A stretch of DNA of 64,000 nucleotides from contig JALLBK010000134.1 in NCBI GenBank assembly GCA_036940085.1, positions 1-64,000 on the forward strand. Reading direction: 5' to 3'. The position numbers and the translations under genes were made by a program. This stretch comes from Discostella pseudostelligera (Eukaryota; Bacillariophyta; Thalassiosirophyceae; Thalassiosirales; Thalassiosiraceae). Positions within the stretch are counted from its first letter, which is position 1. Each line of letters begins with the position of its first letter. A model generated the notes under the pieces. It did not search any database. It was given only the letters and a program-made list of their open reading frames with translations, and was not told where the DNA came from. Positions 32,198-43,700 of this stretch are shown here, piece by piece.

Positions 32198-34467
32198 GAC
32201 AGATCAATCGCCATGGTTGGTCAGTGGTAGCTGGGATGGCACTGCCAAAATATGGTCTATATACAACAGCGATAACAATTCCTTCTCTACTACGTGTCTC
32301 TGCACCCTAAGTGGACATGAAAATACCGTTTCAGTAGCAGGTCTACCTGCCGAATCGGATTCTATTCGCAAGCTCGTCACAGTGACTGCCGGAGTGGCAA
32401 ATGGCAATACTATCACTGGACATACTGTTCGTATTTGGCGTCTTTACGATACTACTAGTGGTGCAAATAATGTCATATCGGAATGTGTTGCCAAAGTATC
32501 CAATGATCATGCTGGTCCCATGCGAGATGTAGTCTATGATTCCGACACCCATTCCATTTACACTTGTTCCAATGATGGTACGGTGAAAATACGTTCGGCA
32601 GAGGATGGAAGTTGTCGTGCGACATTGGTTGTTCCTGGAATGATTTTGGGGGAAATCCCTCCCATGTTATTATCCCTTTGTGTGGTAGGGAGTAATGCAA
32701 CAAAGTGTGTAGTGGCGGGTGCAGAAGATGGTAATGTTGTCATTTGGGATATTTCGGCTGGATCAACGAAGGAAGCACAGATGATACCCCATCCTGGATG
32801 TGTCTGGAAGGTAGCCAGTCTTTTATCGTCCGAAGGAGACTTTGTCACGGCCTGTCACGATGGACAAATTCGCATCTTTACACGCATCCCCTCCAAAGCA
32901 GCATCGGACTCGGTCCTATCCTCATTCCAAAATGCCGTGTCGGAATCCATGTCGGCCAAAGCCTCCTCTGGTCCAACTCCCGATGAAATTGCCAAATTAC
33001 CCCATTGGGAACAGAATTATCAAATAGTCGGCAAATCCGAAGGACAAGTCCACATGTTCCAAAAAAATTATGGCAAGACGGCTATTGCTGCGCAATGGTC
33101 CATGACAAGTCGTACATGGGTCGAGGTTGGTGAAGTAACCGGTTCCAATACCAATGCTGGATCACTCAATGGAAAACATTATGATCATGTTTTGCCAATT
33201 GAAATTGATGTTCCTGGGGGAGGTGTCAAGACATTACAAATTGGATACAATAATGGTGAGAATCCATTTGTGGTAGCACAAGCTTTTATTGATGAACATT
33301 CGTTGGATCAGGGATATTTGAGTCAGATTGCCGATTATATTAGACAACGTGCCGGGGAGACTGGTCCTACGTTGGGTGGTGGCGGTGGTGCCAATGCTGC
33401 TGCTGTCGGAGGAGGAGGAGGAAGTGGTAGCGGTGGCACATTTCCATCCTCTCTGCCAACGACGACGGCCCCGATGGAGGTAACACCAACCTACGATCAT
33501 CTACCAATGAAGGGATACAAAATATTCGATGGAGGAGTCGAACCCAAAGTGTTGACAAAGGTAGTATCCAAAATCCGCGAACTCAATGACACCGTCGTCA
33601 CACCTTCCACCCATCGTCTAACATCGAATGAAGCCAATGAAGTGTTGGATACACTCTCGACAACTCTATCCATTACAAATCGATATCATTCGTCCACTAT
33701 TTCGGATATTGAATTGGCAGTTCTTCATAAAATGATAACCACGTGGGATGTCAAACATGCCTTCCCAGCATTGGATTTGGCACGTACGGTAGTGCTACAT
33801 CCCGATGCGACCTCTATGACACGACGGAGGTATTGGGAGGAGGTATTGCGTGGTGCCATTGATAAATGTTTAGGGTTGGGTAGTGATTTGGTAGATGAAG
33901 TGGCTGTACCCATGCTCACGATGAGATTGGTTGCCAATAGCTACAAAGGCGGGAGTGGTTCCGCGGCTGCTGCGGGAAGCTTGCTTGACAGGTGAGACTG
34001 GTTTAGATGTGTTGATTTTGCATTGTGTCAGCTCTTCCCTTTGTCTTTCAATGATATTAACACCGTTCCCATGCTCTTCCTACTTTTGACTACTCAGAAT
34101 TGTCGAGTGTGCCAACGCTTGTGCACTTTCCAGCAATAAAAATGTACGACTTTCGGTAGCCACTGCCATTCTCAACACTAGCTCGTACATGTATTCGTCC
34201 TCCACAACACCGCCATCGGCTGCTTCGATAACTCTGTTCCTCGGCGTTATCCATTCCATTATGGACTGTGGCATGTATGAACCAGAACCGTTGGTGCGCA
34301 CTCTTGTGGCGCTTGGGACGGTATTGCTTCTGCCGGACGGTCGGGGAGTTGATGCGATGAAGAGGAGTGCAAAAGGACAGAGTATTGCATCGATGCTGGA
34401 ACGATTGGCGAATGATAGTGACGGCATGACCAAGGCCGTGATCGAGGAGATATTGAGTATTTTGTAA
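31740..34467 (+). CDS. PLAA: PLAA/Ufd3 (Doa1)-like WD40-PFU-PUL protein
   Basis: Exons 31740-33991 and 34098-34467 are joined by a 106-bp GT-AG intron (phase 2); 873 residues. The Met at 31740 (MSNDNQFLLDEYILSTQVI) is chosen because the frame upstream covers promoter-like sequence. WD40 repeats occupy about residues 1-400 (LEGHTNAVTSLSW, SGSWDGTAKIWS, CSNDGTVKIRS, AGAEDGNVVIWDIS). The PFU ubiquitin-binding domain is at about 420-535 (HWEQNYQIVGKSEGQVHMF, then LPIEIDV and NPFVVAQAFIDEH), a glycine-rich linker follows, and a PUL domain at about 590-873. The order is that of Doa1/Ufd3/PLAA, the Cdc48/p97 cofactor in ubiquitin turnover. A run of about twelve Ser from an ATC microsatellite interrupts a WD40 loop. 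The second exon is essential to complete the PUL domain. Confidence 0.92.
32157..32198 (+). repeat. ATC/TCA trinucleotide microsatellite coding poly-Ser
   Basis: About a dozen TCA codons in a row encode a serine run between two WD40 strands of the PLAA-like protein. Length variation here would change the loop by single serines without shifting frame. Confidence 0.85.
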
Positions 34468-34655
34468 ATCAGTACCTATACTATTCTAAAAGCAACTTTA
34501 TTTTTCGTTATGGCATGACATCTCTGTTGCTCCCTATTGTACAGATGTATTGGCACCCTCTCATAGGTAACAAGGTAGTTGGTAGCATATCATGCAGGGT
34601 GTAACCAAAGATTGTTTTGATGAAGATCGAAGCGTGAAGCGACGGATATGAATTC

Positions 34656-35120
34656 TCAATAACGCGACCGACAAAAGAAGCTACCACCGCACTGCACAAT
34701 TCTCAAAAATAACATAGTATCCACCAATGCCAACATGCCAATCATAATGTACAACTTGCGTTTCCGTGCCATAACCTTCCGCTGTAATTCCTTCAATTCG
34801 CGCGATGCCTCGGCAACATTCGATCGCATTTGTCGTGTGTCCTCGTTGGCATTTTGGAGTTGTTGGCGTTGACTGTGCAGTGTCGCCAGGAGTGTGTTGG
34901 CAGTACTTTCGGCATGGACGTGAGTGCGCATGGTATCGTCGAGGATGTGAGATTGTTGTTCGGCGTAGGTTTGGCCGAGTTGGGGAGGACGGTAGCCCAC
35001 GTCGTTTTGGTAGGAGTCGCCGCTGCCGCCGCCGATGCCGGGGCTGCGACGATTGACCGGGACGCCATCTTCGTTGTCACCACCGCGCGCCCAGGCAGGC
35101 TTTCCGGAACCGTAGGACAT
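34656..35120 (-). CDS. Qb-type SNARE (VTI1/NPSN-like)
   Basis: A single exon encodes 154 residues. The SNARE helix spans about residues 60-125 (ESTANTLLATLHSQRQQLQN, then MRSNVAEASRELKELQRKV), with the LHSQRQQL stretch placing Gln at the zero layer in the way of Vti1-type Qb-SNAREs. It is followed by a basic patch (MARKRKLY) and a C-terminal transmembrane anchor (IMIGMLALVDTMLFLRIV). The N-terminal part is short and Gly/Pro-rich, so a full Habc domain as in Vti1 is missing; membrin, NPSN or Bet1-like identity cannot be excluded. It acts in membrane fusion. It converges with PLAA. Confidence 0.72.
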   Translation of the reverse strand: MSYGSGKPAWARGGDNEDGVPVNRRSPGIGGGSGDSYQNDVGYRPPQLGQTYAEQQSHILDDTMRTHVHAESTANTLLATLHSQRQQLQNANEDTRQMRSNVAEASRELKELQRKVMARKRKLYIMIGMLALVDTMLFLRIVQCGGSFFCRSRY

Positions 35121-35507
35121 TGTTTATGCAATTATTATTGATGATAAGTTTGGAGCGAGGGGAATGCTAGGAGAGAGAGTTGGTTCATTGCTTCATTGTT
35201 CGCCGTCCGGCGCGGCGGTTTGGGAATTAGGGGGCTCCATTGTTTGGCGCCGCCCGCGAGTTCAACGCACTCCCCCCTTTTCCCAACTCATTTCCCACCG
35301 ATGGACAGACGGAGGAAGATCTTTTGTTTTGGCGGGTCCTTTCCCGCACGTCTTTGGTCTGTCATTGCCGACTGCCGACTACGATTTGGTACTCCTACTA
35401 TGTACCATACCTACTACCTGCCGACGATGCAGTCATCCATCCAAAACACCGATGCCCGACGCCGCGCCGCGATATCTACAATAGTAGTAATCCGCGGTGC
35501 ATGATCT
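35121..35507. promoter_or_regulatory. Divergent promoter between SNARE and EEP genes
   Basis: The 387-bp gap holds TTTTGGCGGG at 35327-35336 and, a few bases later in opposite sense, TTTCCCGCAC, an inverted pair of the E2F-like box. Open plus-strand frames are short and unlike any known protein. Confidence 0.5.
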
Positions 35508-37034
35508 ATGTCGTCATTAAGATCAATAGCCGCCTCCCCTTTCGTCATCGCCGTCTTGATTGTCTCATCAACATCACCGTCACGGTTTAGCAGTGCAGGT
35601 TGGACGCCGCCGTCGTCGTCATTACAGCTCGTCCGGCATCGCCATAGAACTACTACTAATCTACCACACATCTCGTCCTATTTCTTCTCCTCTAACAAAC
35701 TTCGTCGTCGACTAATCAAAATGGGAAATTCGAGTGATGAAGATGCCGTATGTGCCAAGTTGTGTTTAAGAAAAGTAACCTCGCCCCAGAAACGCACCCC
35801 TCCGCCAAAAGCATCCTCGGCACCAACATCTGCACCTGCACCTGCACCTGCACCAACATCATCAGCAAATAATCATATTAGACGCAGTGATAGTGTGGGT
35901 GTCTCAACATCATCATCCTCTCACAACAACGACGACGTCTACCCACTCACCCTCGTTAGTTGGAACATCGCACAAACGGAACCATCCTACTCGGCACCAA
36001 GTGAGATAATACGCGAGTTGGAGGCACCACGCATGATTCGTAACATTTGCCTACTACAGTATTCATTATCATCATCATCATCATCATCATCATTATCGCT
36101 ACCACCACAACCAGATATTATCGCTTTACAAGAATGTCCCTATCCCTCCTTTGGGCAAAATGAGTTTGGTCCCTATGGATACATCTCCGCGGGCACATGT
36201 GCCTCTCATTGTGGATATGTCGATTTGCTTGTCCGAAAAGAATTGATTTCATCGACAGCAATGCTGAAAGCAGCAACAACATTAGAAGAAGGTTGCGAGG
36301 ATGGGTTCTCCACTCCCATTAGAAAGCGCTCACGGAATCAGCTGAATGAGGAGCAAGAGCAATTACAAAATCAAATACTCCGAATCAAAACTATCCCAAC
36401 CTACGATCTACCCTCAGTAGCCGCATCCATCACACTACCTGACTCAACAAAAATTGCCATCTCGTCAAGTCATTTAATGTGGTCCAAAGAAGGCGCTTCC
36501 GAACGTAAACATCAATACACCTCCCTAATGAAATACATGTTACAACACTCCTCAAATTGTATACTACTCGGTGATTTCAATATGAGAACTGCCGAAGATT
36601 ATGCTGCCGAAAATGCATTAATGAAGGAGGATGGAATACCTTGGATAGATGCATGGAAGGCATCACCCTCCGGTCCTATAAAATATGCGTCCAAATTCAC
36701 ATGGGATTCATTTGTGAATATATATCATGAAGATGGATTTCAATATCGTGCACGATATGATCGATGTTATTATCGTGGCGAGGATATATTGGGTGTGAAT
36801 AAATTTGATTTGGTTGGGAATAGTCCCGTCGAGAATCGAAAGGGAGATTATTTGAGTGATCATTTTGGTATGGTGGTGGAATTGGGTGTGAAGATTAAGA
36901 AGAATGTGCCAATGAATGATGATAGAGAGCAGGAGGAGAAGGCTGCGAAGGAGGATGTGAAGGAGGGCGATGACTCTGATGATGATGAAGTAGAATTACT
37001 TGGCGTTGTGAAAGGAGGGGTACTACCCAAATAA
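35508..37034 (+). CDS. Endonuclease/exonuclease/phosphatase (EEP) protein, TDP2-like
   Basis: A single exon encodes 508 residues from 35508; an in-frame Met at 35721 (MGNSSDEDAVCAKLC) is the alternative start. The first start adds a hydrophobic N-terminus (SPFVIAVLIVSSTSPSRF) that could be a targeting signal. The EEP domain begins at about residue 148: LVSWNIAQ, then IIALQECPYPSFG, ISSSHLMW, ILLGDFNMR and YLSDHFGM. These correspond to the four catalytic motifs TWN, LQE, GDxN and SDH known from TDP2 and related phosphodiesterases, so the metal site appears intact. TDP2 removes 5'-tyrosyl adducts left by topoisomerase II; substrate here is not proven. A serine microsatellite run lies at about residues 185-195, and the C-terminus is acidic. 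Confidence 0.75.
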   Translation: MSSLRSIAASPFVIAVLIVSSTSPSRFSSAGWTPPSSSLQLVRHRHRTTTNLPHISSYFFSSNKLRRRLIKMGNSSDEDAVCAKLCLRKVTSPQKRTPPPKASSAPTSAPAPAPAPTSSANNHIRRSDSVGVSTSSSSHNNDDVYPLTLVSWNIAQTEPSYSAPSEIIRELEAPRMIRNICLLQYSLSSSSSSSSLSLPPQPDIIALQECPYPSFGQNEFGPYGYISAGTCASHCGYVDLLVRKELISSTAMLKAATTLEEGCEDGFSTPIRKRSRNQLNEEQEQLQNQILRIKTIPTYDLPSVAASITLPDSTKIAISSSHLMWSKEGASERKHQYTSLMKYMLQHSSNCILLGDFNMRTAEDYAAENALMKEDGIPWIDAWKASPSGPIKYASKFTWDSFVNIYHEDGFQYRARYDRCYYRGEDILGVNKFDLVGNSPVENRKGDYLSDHFGMVVELGVKIKKNVPMNDDREQEEKAAKEDVKEGDDSDDDEVELLGVVKGGVLPK

Positions 37035-37089
37035 AAGGTGATCAAACATGATGTTTGGTAGATGTAAGGAATAGATGTTTAACTCTTGA

Positions 37090-38181
37090 TCAATGAATAA
37101 CCAATGCTGCTCCTTCCTCCAGCTTTCTTGTTCTCTTCTCCTTCCTCTTCTTCTTACTTTCCTCCAACCTTTGTTCATGCACCTCCTCCAACTCCACCGG
37201 TCTCGGTGGGAAAATGACTTGCTCATACGTCTCAATCTCTTTTTCCAATGCATTCTTCGCCTCATACGGTATTCGCACCCATGGACCACTCGACCCCGTA
37301 CTACGTTCATTCATGCCACGACAGTCCACACCATTTTTGTTGGTCATTAATCGAGTAAATGTAGTGTAAGGTGACCAAGATCCCGTGGCTCTATATTCCA
37401 ATAATCGTTCTTCATACTCCACACGTGCATCTTTGGCAAGGGTAACATAATGCGTACGGTCACGAGGAGATAATTCATTCCACATACTGGATATCCATCG
37501 TATAGCCGCTATTTGATTATGTGCACGATGGGGATTGTCATGACGTATTTTCGTTGTCATTTGAGAGACGTAGATGACATAACCAGTTTGGGGTGGTTCG
37601 GGAGGGGCAGAGATAGCATCGACTGCGCGTTTGATACGTCGTCGTCTTCCACCAGGAATACGTGGCAAATCCCACCGATCGGCACCTCGTTCTTCGTTTT
37701 GCGTTTGACGAAATCGTCGTTTTAACATTCGTTTGTACTCGGAAAGTTGATTGATGGTTCCATCGGGGTTCATTGGTACGACATGATCCGTATTGCAATG
37801 TCCACCGGTGGTGGAGAGGACCAGGGGGTAGGCAGAGAGGGTGCCACGCATGGGATTGTATTTGTGACGGGCTTGTAAGGCCAGGGCGGCCTCTTGGCGT
37901 AGATCCATGGCAGCTGCTGCTGCTGCTGCTGATGATGCATTAGTGTTTCCGGACTCGGCGGTGGGAGGAAGAGTAGTACCGCCGCCATTGTAGGCGGCAT
38001 CGAGTATCGAGCTGTGAACAGTCAGACCGGACGCTTGGGCGATGGTTTCGGCATACTCGAGGTCATCGCGAGCGGATTCCATTTCTGCATCGACGCGCTC
38101 GAGGAGGGTGGCGATATCGTCGGGCGATAGGCGGGATGGGGGCATTAACGGTAGGGACGGCGCGGAGTTCATGATGTTCAT
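37090..38181 (-). CDS. HMG-box protein
   Basis: A single exon encodes 363 residues from the Met at 38181 (MNIMNSAPSLPLMPPSRLSP). The frame extends to 38283, but those codons come from the CTTCCCGCCATTTTCGCC promoter motif, so the inner start is preferred. One HMG box is recognisable at about residues 210-280: PPQTGYVIYVSQMTTKIRHD, then IRWISSMWNELSPRDRTHYV and KDARVEYEERLLEY, with the expected aromatic and Trp positions. An alanine run (about 8) precedes it and a basic/acidic coiled tail (ESKKKRKEKRTRKLEE) follows. HMG-box proteins bend DNA in chromatin or transcription. The gene converges with the EEP gene (55 bp between coding ends). Confidence 0.78.
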   Translation of the reverse strand: MNIMNSAPSLPLMPPSRLSPDDIATLLERVDAEMESARDDLEYAETIAQASGLTVHSSILDAAYNGGGTTLPPTAESGNTNASSAAAAAAAMDLRQEAALALQARHKYNPMRGTLSAYPLVLSTTGGHCNTDHVVPMNPDGTINQLSEYKRMLKRRFRQTQNEERGADRWDLPRIPGGRRRRIKRAVDAISAPPEPPQTGYVIYVSQMTTKIRHDNPHRAHNQIAAIRWISSMWNELSPRDRTHYVTLAKDARVEYEERLLEYRATGSWSPYTTFTRLMTNKNGVDCRGMNERSTGSSGPWVRIPYEAKNALEKEIETYEQVIFPPRPVELEEVHEQRLEESKKKRKEKRTRKLEEGAALVIH

Positions 38182-38405
38182 GATGATGTTGCTGTTTTTT
38201 TGTGTTGGTTGTTGGTGTTGGTGCACCCGCCAAAATATTCGCCAAAATTCTCGGCCGGCTCTGCTTCCCGCCATTTTCGCCACACTTTTATCGCCGTATT
38301 ATCGCCGACGCATCCACTTTCCACTTTCCACTTCTTCTTCCATTCCATGACGAGACCGTCGTATTAGTAGTAGAGTCGACGAGCGGATAACAACGTGAGA
38401 ACACA
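38182..38405. promoter_or_regulatory. Divergent promoter between HMG-box gene and MATE copy 2
   Basis: The 224-bp gap contains CTTCCCGCCATTTTCGCC at 38264-38281, the same 18-mer as at 11397 and 11470, and shortly before it TTCGCCAAAATTC at 38238-38250. Confidence 0.6.
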
Positions 38406-40241
38406 ATGGCCCACCTCCTCTTTTCGATACTGCTGAGCAGTTCAGTAGTGATCCATCATGGCGTGGAAAGCCTGCTGCTCGCGCCGCCGCCACCATTGTC
38501 GCGGACCACATCAACCTCATTCGCCGTCTCCCGTTCATGTTCATGGCCGCCGCCGCTGCCACCACCGCCGTCACGTAGTAGTAGTATTACTTCTCGCGTG
38601 CGACCTCGCTCGCGGCTCATGATGTCGGATAATGAGAATGATGCAAACATGATAAATCCAGAAGTCATCGTCACAGACGACATCACACGAGCAAACTCAT
38701 CCAACAAGTTGGAGATGGACATTGATGGTAATATCTCCTCCTGGTCAAGATTAGTATCGGCACTACCAAGCACCAAATTCTCATCATCGTCATCATCAGA
38801 TAGTCATGAATTGGACAAACGCATCCTCTCCACAGCCATACCAACAATGTTAAACTTCATGGTGGTACCATTAGTCAATGCCGTCGATACATTCTACGTG
38901 GGGCAATTGGCTGATCCATTGGCATTGGCAGCCCAAGCGGCAGCGAATCAATGTTTCTTCTCAATTTACTTTATTGCCGCATTTCTACCAACTATTACAG
39001 CACCATTGGTAGCCGGGGCTATCGGGAAGGGAGATTGGGATACAGCCAAAGAACGAGTTTGTGAGAGTTTATTTCTATCGAATGTTCTGGGTGGGATATT
39101 CTCGTTTCTGTTGATTGCGTTTCCGAGGGTGGTGTTGCGATTGGTGTTGCCTTCATCGTTGACGGATGCAGCATCGTCTGCAACTATTGGAGCGAGTATG
39201 AGTGTCATGGATTATGCGGTACCCTATCTTAGATGGAGGGCATTGGGGATGATACCTGCCTTGTTTTCGGCCACGGGATTTGCAGCCTACCGTGGATTAT
39301 TGAATACAGTTACACCGATGAAGGTCTCATTGACCACAAACTTGTTGAACCTGGTCCTTGATCCGCTGTTTATTTTTGGATTGGGAAGGAGTGCTGGTGG
39401 TACCAGTAAGTCTGGAATGGTTTTGCTCAGCAAAGTAGGGAGTGGTCTGGGTGCTGCGGGGGCAGCAGCTGCAACATCCATCTCAGAACTAACTTCCTCG
39501 CTGATATATTTGCGCCTACTAATCCGTCGTCGACTCATCCAATGGTCAAAACTATTCAAGCCTCCATCGATGAAATCGTTGCTGCCTTTGATACAAGGTG
39601 GACTTGCTATGCTACTACGACAAACAACTCTCAATGTTGCCTTCGTCTCCGCGGCACGTCGCGCCCAGGAAATGGATCCAAGTGGTGTCTCGGCAGCAGC
39701 GTATGGCATTACCATGCAGATATACAGTCTGGGTGTGGTGGCTCATCTCGGTGTCCAGGGAACGGCTGCGGCGCTTATTCCATCATCGAAGGCAATGGGT
39801 GGGGATGATGCCGCAAGGAAGGTTGCGGATAGAATATTCGCTTGGGGAACAATACTCGGCGTCATCCTGGCATCTGTGCAATGGTTTGCATTGCCAATGA
39901 TCACGCCGCTGTTCTCGCCGTTGACAGAAGTTCGCAATGCAGTGAAAGGACCCGCAGCGATCTCATCATTTATTCATTTGGTGAACGGTCTCGTTTTTGC
40001 AGGAGAGGGAGCAATGCTGGGGCTTGGAATGTTTCGAGATTTGGCGTTGATTACTGCTCTAGGTGTGGGTGTGATGATATCGTGTTTGTCATCGCCATTG
40101 GGGAAGACATTGAACGGGGTATTGATGTCGCTGGCAGCGTTCAATTTGATTCAAGGGTTGGCAGTGACGATGCATCACGTGAGGATATCGCCGTTGAGAC
40201 GTCGCGGTTTCTTTAAGAATGCCACAAGTTCAGTAAGTTGA
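38406..40241 (+). CDS. MATE family transporter, copy 2
   Basis: A single exon encodes 611 residues. The N-terminus (MAHLLFSILLSSSVVIHHGV, then ESLLLAPPPPLSR) is again a signal peptide with a Leu-rich cleavage region and a Ser/Arg-rich extension, suggesting plastid or secretory targeting, but it is unrelated in sequence to copy 1. From MDIDGNISSW on, about nine in ten residues match the copy at 29537-31405, including the MATE helices AIPTMLNFMVVPLVNAVDTF and VSAAAYGITMQIYSLG. The C-terminus runs three residues further (SSVS) because the extra bases after the copy 1 stop are absent here. The two copies point away from each other with four genes between them. Confidence 0.9.
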   Translation: MAHLLFSILLSSSVVIHHGVESLLLAPPPPLSRTTSTSFAVSRSCSWPPPLPPPPSRSSSITSRVRPRSRLMMSDNENDANMINPEVIVTDDITRANSSNKLEMDIDGNISSWSRLVSALPSTKFSSSSSSDSHELDKRILSTAIPTMLNFMVVPLVNAVDTFYVGQLADPLALAAQAAANQCFFSIYFIAAFLPTITAPLVAGAIGKGDWDTAKERVCESLFLSNVLGGIFSFLLIAFPRVVLRLVLPSSLTDAASSATIGASMSVMDYAVPYLRWRALGMIPALFSATGFAAYRGLLNTVTPMKVSLTTNLLNLVLDPLFIFGLGRSAGGTSKSGMVLLSKVGSGLGAAGAAAATSISELTSSLIYLRLLIRRRLIQWSKLFKPPSMKSLLPLIQGGLAMLLRQTTLNVAFVSAARRAQEMDPSGVSAAAYGITMQIYSLGVVAHLGVQGTAAALIPSSKAMGGDDAARKVADRIFAWGTILGVILASVQWFALPMITPLFSPLTEVRNAVKGPAAISSFIHLVNGLVFAGEGAMLGLGMFRDLALITALGVGVMISCLSSPLGKTLNGVLMSLAAFNLIQGLAVTMHHVRISPLRRRGFFKNATSSVS

Positions 40242-40271
40242 GAGGAGAAATATGGTTTTCTAGGTAACATT
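38720..40271 (+). repeat. Arm 2 of the MATE inverted duplication (limits approximate)
   Basis: Counterpart of 29474-31115. The similarity includes the coding region from IDGNISSW and about 35 bp of 3' flank after the stop, ending at GGTAACATTT. Confidence 0.8.
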
Positions 40272-40784
40272 TTACCTAAAGGATATGAGTTATGAGATAC
40301 ATTTTCGGTCGACAACCCCACAAGTTCCAGTGCCACGTGCAAGATGCAGTTGAGTCGAATAAAAAATGTCCAAAACCTTAAATCAATGCCGACTGACTTT
40401 CCTTTTGCCCCCTACCTTATCCATCACCGATGAGATAGACGTTATCATGGACTACATTTATGTGCCATTGCGGTCGTCAACGGTTGGATATTCATGAAGT
40501 TATGACGTGAATTCATGATGCGATATGGCTGTAAAGCCGACGCGTTCTTGTGCCACCTGGAGGTACGCGTGGAAGATTGACCGACAATCAATTCCACGTG
40601 GAAGCAATTCTGGTCCACGTGGAGTAATGGTGCACCGACGATCGAAGCGACGACGATGACGATGGGATCCGGCGCTGCACATAGGCCGTCCATTACTTGG
40701 GTTTGGGGCAACGACGTAGTTGCCTGTGTGGGCATCTCGTTCGTCGAGCTCTAGGGCAGCGTTAGTATTTTTTGTCAATCAGAG
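40242..40784. promoter_or_regulatory. Intergenic region with three CACGTG boxes
   Basis: It is upstream of the GT92-like gene. GCCACGTGC lies near 40333-40341, TTCCACGTGGAA at 40592-40603 (perfect palindrome) and TCCACGTGGA at 40614-40623, the last two 22 bp apart centre to centre. ATTCATGAAG and GAATTCATGAT near 40490-40520 form a loose inverted pair around TGACGT. Minus-strand frames here show no known domain. Confidence 0.55.
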
Positions 40785-43700
40785 ATGGTCGTCCCACCCA
40801 TAACCATAGCTGACGCTGATGGACGGCACGGACAATGGATCGGCAGACCAGCCCAACTCCACATCGCAAAACGCAAACGTTCCGCGATGGCATTCAAGCT
40901 TACTTGGGTAGCCTCCCTCCTCCTATTCATGTATGCAGTCTTCATCTATGTTGTCATGATCACATTTGGCGGTAACCAAAGCATAACTTCGTCGTCGTCG
41001 TCGTCATCTCCACAATTTTCCCTACGCCAGCAGCAACATCACCCCATCATCAACGAGACGAAACAACAAACTATCATGGAACCACTCCTATCAAATGATA
41101 TGTCTCCGCCATCACCACCAATCATTGACGATTTTTGTGGTATATGTCAATGGCGTGATCAAAATTTCAACTGTAACGAACGTGTCGCTTGGGTAGTAAA
41201 TCAAAAAAGGATATCAGAAGTCGAGGCGAAGTTATCCAATTTAAAATACTGCATCAATGGTAACGGATGCGATAATGTTGAAATGGATGATATGGGATTT
41301 GGTCGATGTGAGGATACACGCTCTTCATCTTCCATGAAGACTACTGCAAAGGTTGCGATGGGATCCATTGCACATGTAGAGAAAGAACCGGAATTGGAAG
41401 ACTTATTGTCTGGAGCATTAGTTAAGCGTGCTACTACGATTGCTTCATTACGTGATGCTTCGGATGAGAAAGTTGTTAACCCGAATGATGGATTACGTGA
41501 TGGGCGGAAGGGTGAAGACATTGTGAAATCGGTTTTGACTGCGGCGAGGTATGGCGATCGTCAATACGAGACTACAGATGGACAATTCACCCAATCATCG
41601 TCAGTCAATGAGCAAGGTGGTGGCGGAAATGGTGACGACAATAGCAGCAGTGGACGAAACCCCAACATGCCAATCCTAACCGCATATTGCGAACCAGTCA
41701 ATCAAACTACATGGGAGACGAAACCATTACCGATCAGGGTTGGTCCCACCACACGTAGTCAACTCTATCCAATTGAATACCCACATGTCCGATCGTGCTC
41801 AGCACTACCCTCCCAATGGCCCATCGACACTCCACCAGTCGACCTCGACCCGTTTCTACCATGGATACATGATGTCTTCCCCTCTTCCGATGGACAACAT
41901 GTTATCTTCATATCACAAAATCGACGACGGTGTTTCAATGGACAACGAATATTACGTGATGGCGAACGAATACCCAAAGGTGTGATACCGCACAATAATG
42001 ATATACATATTGATTATGCCAAGAATTATTTTATGAGGCCGCAGAGTGCATTATTCCAACATGTGCCGGTGAAGCGGATAGATGAGGAGGAAAATGCGAC
42101 GAACGACGAAGAAGATGGCGTGAGTGATGAGCCACGATATCGCCTGGCATCCCACGAAGAGGCTGATGCCGATGGGATGGAAACTCGTTTCATTTGTCGA
42201 TTCAAAAGCTACAACCCTGATGATGAAAACAGCTTATCGATAGTTGGCTACTCTCTCTCCAAATTTCTCGTCGATTACGATTATCATACCTATCGCAAAG
42301 GGTACAAGTTTAGCGTTACCGAGGGTGGTTACGACAATCATATGATATGGCAAAGTCAACTCATTTTCAAGTGTCCAGTACCTACCGCTTGGCAGGACAA
42401 GGTGAAAAGGGGTGAGACAGTTGTCGATGACTATGCTACGTTGTACGTGGATGTTATACCGATACGGACGGCTCCTCGATACACGCCCCCACGAGAATTT
42501 TTACAACCACGCTATGAGTTCAAAGGTGATATTGAGAATTTGTTTGTACCCGATTGGGAGTGGGGGAAAGATCATCTATTACCAAGAATCGATGAGAGTG
42601 GTCGATGGGAGAATATTCCAGTTTGTATGCCCAGTCTAATGACATATGGCATTGTGCCCAAAGATGAAGATGTGAGGTCTCGCACGATACCAGAGAATAA
42701 AAGTGATAAGAAGTATTTGGCGGTCACGGGAGAACTTCCACCCAAAGTACACAAGGTGATTGCCTGCACATGGGCGTCGAGTACCTTTCGGACACGATCG
42801 AATCGAGCGCAAGTCGACGATGGTAATCGTCGATTGCAGGAGTGGTTAGAATTCAATCTACTTTCAGGATTTGATCACATTTATGTGTACGACAACAGCG
42901 GGGCGTTCAGTAACGAAGAATCGTTGGCAGAAACAACCAATCTCTTCCCTCCCGACAAGGTAACACGTGTGGATTGGCCATGCAAGATATGCAGCAATCG
43001 AGATGGAAATGAAGGAGAGCGTTCTAGCCAGTATGCCGCAGAGAGTTCATGTCGGTTACGATTTGGAAGCCACTCACGGTGGCTTGGTAGCTTTGACTCT
43101 GACGAGTCTTTGGTTCCGATGGGTGAGTTCAAAAGTATGGGTGAAGTTGCAGATGAGTTGGATAAGAAAGAAGTGAAGGTGGCGGTATTCAAGTCTGCCC
43201 CAGCCAAGCCAAGATTTGATTTGTTGGAGTAAGTGGTTTTGTATCCTGTCATTTGCTCCTCTCGCGCTTATGAACTCTAATTTTTGCCCGTTTGCACTTG
43301 TTCAAAGGGATCCTGAACAATCGAGGCAATCGGACGGTACCTTTACGCCAACAGTGACTGAGGATGAAACTTTTCTCCACACTTACAACTGCAACACGGA
43401 GCCATTTCCAAGGAAAAATGATTTGTCGCACAGAAGGAAGCAGGTATGATGTCATTATTTGCAAAGTAGCATGTCATTGCTTTGCAGTAAACCTTTTCTA
43501 ATGTCGCTTTTGTTGTCCTCTCCTGTTTCGAATATAGATGTATCGCGCCGACTACGTCAAACTTCATTATGTCCACTACTCCACGGTCACCGTAGTTAGT
43601 CAAATGACTCAAAGCGAAACCAAGTCTGCCAATGAAATCTGGTCCCATCGGTACAAAGAACGACACATTCACGAATTCGACGAGGAGAAGGAGGCCACAA

